Shown here: in pieces, positions 61,895-64,000 of the stretch
Layout of the letters: each line of letters starts with the position of its first letter
How positions within the stretch are numbered: the first letter of the stretch is position 1
Assembly (NCBI GenBank): GCA_900547105.1
Contig: URFL01000006.1
Coordinates: forward strand, 1 to 64,000
Direction of reading: 5' to 3'
DNA: 64,000 nucleotides
Source: an uncultured Oscillospiraceae bacterium
Lineage (GTDB): Bacteria; Bacillota; Clostridia; Oscillospirales; Acutalibacteraceae
The notes under the pieces: generated by a model
What the model was told of the DNA's origin: nothing
Databases searched by the model: none
The model's input: only the letters and a program-made list of their open reading frames with translations
Position numbers and translations under genes: made by a program

Positions 61895-62094
61895 GAGAAA
61901 ATAGTGCATTATCTGTATCCGATGGTGGGCGCATGGCCCCTTTGTGTAAAGGGGGCTGTCACGGCTGTAGCCGTGACTGGGGGATTGTCGCCGTCCGCCG
62001 GACGGCGTTTGCTTAGGACGTCATCCATCACAATCCCTCCGTCTTTTTGCTGCGCAAAAATCCACCTCCCTTTGCACAAGGGAGGCTTTGGCAC
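61895..62094 (+). repeat. 200-base direct repeat, copy 2 (contains repeat B copy 3)
   Basis: Direct copy of 61488-61687 at a fixed offset of 407 bases, with no insertions or deletions between the two as aligned by eye. Confidence 0.9.
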
Positions 62095-62135
62095 CATCTC
62101 ATTACATCATCATAATCGATTCGTAAATCCAGTTT

Positions 62136-62501
62136 TTAGCTATTCTCCAAAGATTGTTCAACCATGTGGTGAATATATTCGCAGACACCTTCAAAATTTT
62201 TGCTAATATCTGTATTAGATATTCTTATAACTCGCAATCCGTATGTTGACAGAAAAGCTGTTCGATTTGCATCATACCTCACGCCGTTCTCGGTATAATG
62301 CTCCGATCCGTCCAACTCAACCACAAGCTTTGCCGCGGCACAATAAAAATTCACAATATACTGTCCCAGCACCTTTTGCCTTGAAAAGCGAATAGGATAC
62401 GCGCGCAAAAAATCATACCACAGGTGTCTTTCTTCTTTTGTCATTTGCTTGCGCAGCGCTTTCGCAAAAGGAACCAGCTTTTTATTTTGTTTTCTTTGCA
62501 A
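62136..62501 (-). CDS. DUF559 (Vsr-like) endonuclease-domain protein
   Basis: A 121-residue protein of the restriction-endonuclease-like DUF559 family, with FSRQKVLGQYIVNFYC, the acidic LVVELDGSEHY and a late ISNTDI region. Relatives resemble the very-short-patch-repair nuclease Vsr, but their function is unproven. The start is TTG (62501), with GGAGG 8 bases upstream. It is lower in GC than its neighbours and sits next to repeats, which suggests acquisition. Confidence 0.8.
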   Translation of the reverse strand: MQRKQNKKLVPFAKALRKQMTKEERHLWYDFLRAYPIRFSRQKVLGQYIVNFYCAAAKLVVELDGSEHYTENGVRYDANRTAFLSTYGLRVIRISNTDISKNFEGVCEYIHHMVEQSLENS

Positions 62502-62522
62502 CCTTATTTCCTCCGCTGCCTT

Positions 62523-63680
62523 TTACCACTCGTGATAATTGCCCAGCAGCGTGAATTGGGGCATCTCCTCGGACAGCGCGCACAGCAGCTGCAACGTTTC
62601 TTCGCGATCCATGCCCCCCTCGAAATCCAGATAAAACGCATATTCAAAATCGCCGGTGCGCATGGGGCGGCTCTCCATTTTGGTGAGGTTCAACCCCTCG
62701 ATCGCGAACCGCGACAGGGTGCGATACAGCGACCCGGTGACATGCGGGATCGAGAAAATCAGGCTGATCTTGTCCGCGTCCGGTGTAATGACCGGCACCC
62801 GCGAAATCGCAATAAACCGGGTGCAGTTGTGCGTCACCGATTGAATATCCGGCTGCACGATCTCCAGCCCATACAGCTTCGCGGCTTGCGGCGACGCGAT
62901 CGCACCGATGGTGCGATCCCCGCTTTCCGCCACCATTTTGGCAGCCATCGCCGTGTTGGCGTAGGTGTGGGCGGTCAACCCATGCGCCGTCAGATACTCC
63001 TCGCATTGCGACAGCGCCTGATAATGCGAATACACATCGGTAATGGCGGTCGCACCCGGCAGCGCCATCAAGCACTGGTGCGCCTCCACCGTTGCCGCCG
63101 CCACGATTGAAAACCGGTGCGCCAGCACCAGATCAAACACCTCGTTGACCGAACCGGTGGAGGAATTTTCCACCGGCACCACGCCATAATCCACCCGTCC
63201 CTCTTTCACCGCGGCAAACACCTCGGCAAACGAGGACACAAACAGCGGCTCGCGCCCCGGCTGCTCACAAAACGGAAACATGGTCACCGCCGCCTGATGC
63301 GCAAACGCACCCGCACACCCGGCGCACGCCACCCGTGTTTGATCGGTAACCAATGGCCGCTGCTTGGCGGCGGCGATCTCCTGCCGCAGCTGGTCGCCCG
63401 CCCCCATGCGGCGATGCTGCAGTGCCCGCGACGAATCCATCATGGTCGCGAACACCAGCGCGGCGGCCTCCGGATACCCGGCGGCATCGGGGCGTTTGTC
63501 GCGGATGCGCTGCTGCACCTTTTGCAGCACCTCCGCCTCGCGTGAGGCGTTCAACACCGGCAGATCGTGCGCCGCCTTGTACGCCGCCACCCCCGCCGAG
63601 CAATCCATCCGCTGGCACAGCAGATCCGCCAGCTGGTCATCCAGCGTGTCGATCTGCGCCCGCAATTCGTTCAAATCCAT
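62523..63680 (-). CDS. pheA: Bifunctional chorismate mutase/prephenate dehydratase
   Basis: A 385-residue P-protein of phenylalanine synthesis: chorismate mutase domain (about 1-90, ELRAQIDTLDDQLADLL), prephenate dehydratase domain (about 107-285) with GCAGAFAHQAA, VPVENSSTGSV and the catalytic THNCTRF, and a C-terminal ACT domain with ESRP (KMESRPMRTG) that binds Phe. The ATG at 63680 was chosen because the mutase domain begins there; the open frame runs back to 63767 over aroC. The first stop of aroC lies 1 base upstream. Confidence 0.95.
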   Translation of the reverse strand: MDLNELRAQIDTLDDQLADLLCQRMDCSAGVAAYKAAHDLPVLNASREAEVLQKVQQRIRDKRPDAAGYPEAAALVFATMMDSSRALQHRRMGAGDQLRQEIAAAKQRPLVTDQTRVACAGCAGAFAHQAAVTMFPFCEQPGREPLFVSSFAEVFAAVKEGRVDYGVVPVENSSTGSVNEVFDLVLAHRFSIVAAATVEAHQCLMALPGATAITDVYSHYQALSQCEEYLTAHGLTAHTYANTAMAAKMVAESGDRTIGAIASPQAAKLYGLEIVQPDIQSVTHNCTRFIAISRVPVITPDADKISLIFSIPHVTGSLYRTLSRFAIEGLNLTKMESRPMRTGDFEYAFYLDFEGGMDREETLQLLCALSEEMPQFTLLGNYHEW

Positions 63681-63681
63681 C

Positions 63682-64000
63682 TCACCGCACCCCCGTTTCG
63701 GTTTGGCAAATATCCAACAGTCCCACCGCCAAAGCAGCTTCCACCACCGGCAGCGCACGCGGCACAATGCACGGATCGTGCCGTCCTTTCACCACCATGC
63801 GGGTGTTCTGCTTGGTGGTCAGATCAATGCTGTCCTGTTCACGCCCGATCGACGGGGTAGGTTTAATCGCCACCCGTACCGTCAGCGGCATCCCATTGGT
63901 GATGCCGCCCAAAATACCGCCGTTATGGTTTTGCGCCGTCACTACCCGCCCGTCCGGCGTGTAGCGCCAACAATCGTTGGCGGCGCTGCCGCGCATGGTC
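63682..64000 (-). CDS. aroC: Chorismate synthase, C-terminal part (runs off right edge)
   Basis: The last 105 codons of chorismate synthase, which makes chorismate from EPSP using reduced FMN. Visible are the family motif HNGGILGGITNG and the following MPLTVRVAIKPTPSI, then RHDPCIVPRALPVVEAALA with the conserved Arg/His/Asp. The N-terminal two thirds lie outside the window. It is followed at once by pheA, forming an aromatic amino acid operon. Confidence 0.95.
   Translation of the reverse strand, partial: TMRGSAANDCWRYTPDGRVVTAQNHNGGILGGITNGMPLTVRVAIKPTPSIGREQDSIDLTTKQNTRMVVKGRHDPCIVPRALPVVEAALAVGLLDICQTETGVR

Larger units (their letters stand above)
61250..62135. other. Gene-free region made of intergenic repeats
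   Basis: About 890 bases: a terminator (61342), two near-identical 200-base direct repeats (61488 and 61895) and between them a copy of repeat A. Short open frames inside the repeats (for example those starting at 61482 and 61892) have no family resemblance and are considered non-coding. Confidence 0.7.

Noticed and set aside
61488..62094. Possible CRISPR array from the direct repeats
   Set aside because: Only two long copies with a single 207-base spacer that is itself a dispersed repeat; no cas genes.
61482..62206. Repeated reading frames inside the 200-base duplication and nearby
   Set aside because: The conserved peptide appears only because the DNA is duplicated; no RBS or known family, and frames continue through unrelated repeat sequence.

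Overview
The window is a GC-rich, densely coded chromosomal segment from a Gram-positive anaerobe of the class Clostridia, most likely an Oscillospirales (Ruminococcaceae-like) gut bacterium. The evidence is a dcw cluster beginning with mraZ, a meso-DAP-type MurE, a PASTA-bearing class B PBP, a YtvI-like sporulation-associated protein, a type I dockerin, an RNF-like operon, Bacillus-type LexA boxes, several TTG/GTG starts and the intergenic repeat families common in gut Clostridia. No species is claimed.

Layout. 1-240: left-truncated IS200/IS605 transposase with its RBS-sequestering stem-loop. 359-4343: secreted multi-repeat dockerin protein, a PocR/AraC regulator and a candidate C-rich small RNA. 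4449-5134: lexA with two LexA boxes over its promoter. 5207-9125: two-component system and Na/phosphate symporter with an 11-bp-periodic Pho-box-like array. 9205-22225: division and cell-wall cluster, read leftward (mraZ, rsmH, ftsL, PBP, murE, mraY, ftsW, murG, murA, ftsQ, ftsZ), with murF, murD, murC and ftsA absent. 22700-23142: a small membrane protein whose promoter carries a perfect LexA box. 23230-28704: AEC transporter, then a leftward operon of two M16-type proteins, lgt and folD. 28846-33006: MarR regulator plus an asymmetric heterodimeric ABC exporter. 33070-34901: small membrane protein, rpe and a MecA-like adaptor. 35011-39353: a four-gene RNF-like operon (C-D-E-A) lacking RnfG and RnfB and most of the usual cofactor residues, then a VanZ-like/GtrA fusion. 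39354-40239: repeats only. 40240-42830: apbE lipoprotein and an O-antigen-ligase-like protein. 43276-44062: two unknown genes in a lower-GC patch. 44098-53116: tmcAL, ackA, a two-gene surface operon with a LamG-like domain, glgP, dus, tRNA-Gln(CTG), an alpha/beta hydrolase. 53191-58036: YtvI-like protein and hom-thrB-lysC, with an internal lysC start. 58223-61246: an anchored unknown protein and an ABC-2 transporter. 61250-62135: repeats. 62136-64000: DUF559 protein, pheA and the 3' end of aroC.

Functional links. LexA probably controls itself and the small membrane protein beside mraZ, suggesting a division checkpoint. The phosphate symporter and adjacent OmpR-type system look like a local Pho module. 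The strongest candidate for something undescribed is the RNF-like operon: it keeps the membrane scaffold and the two [4Fe-4S] motifs of RnfC but has lost, by eye, three of the four RnfA/E cluster cysteines, the RnfC flavin/NADH motifs, the RnfD flavin-threonine motif, and the RnfB and RnfG subunits. All calls come from reading the sequence; no database search was run.
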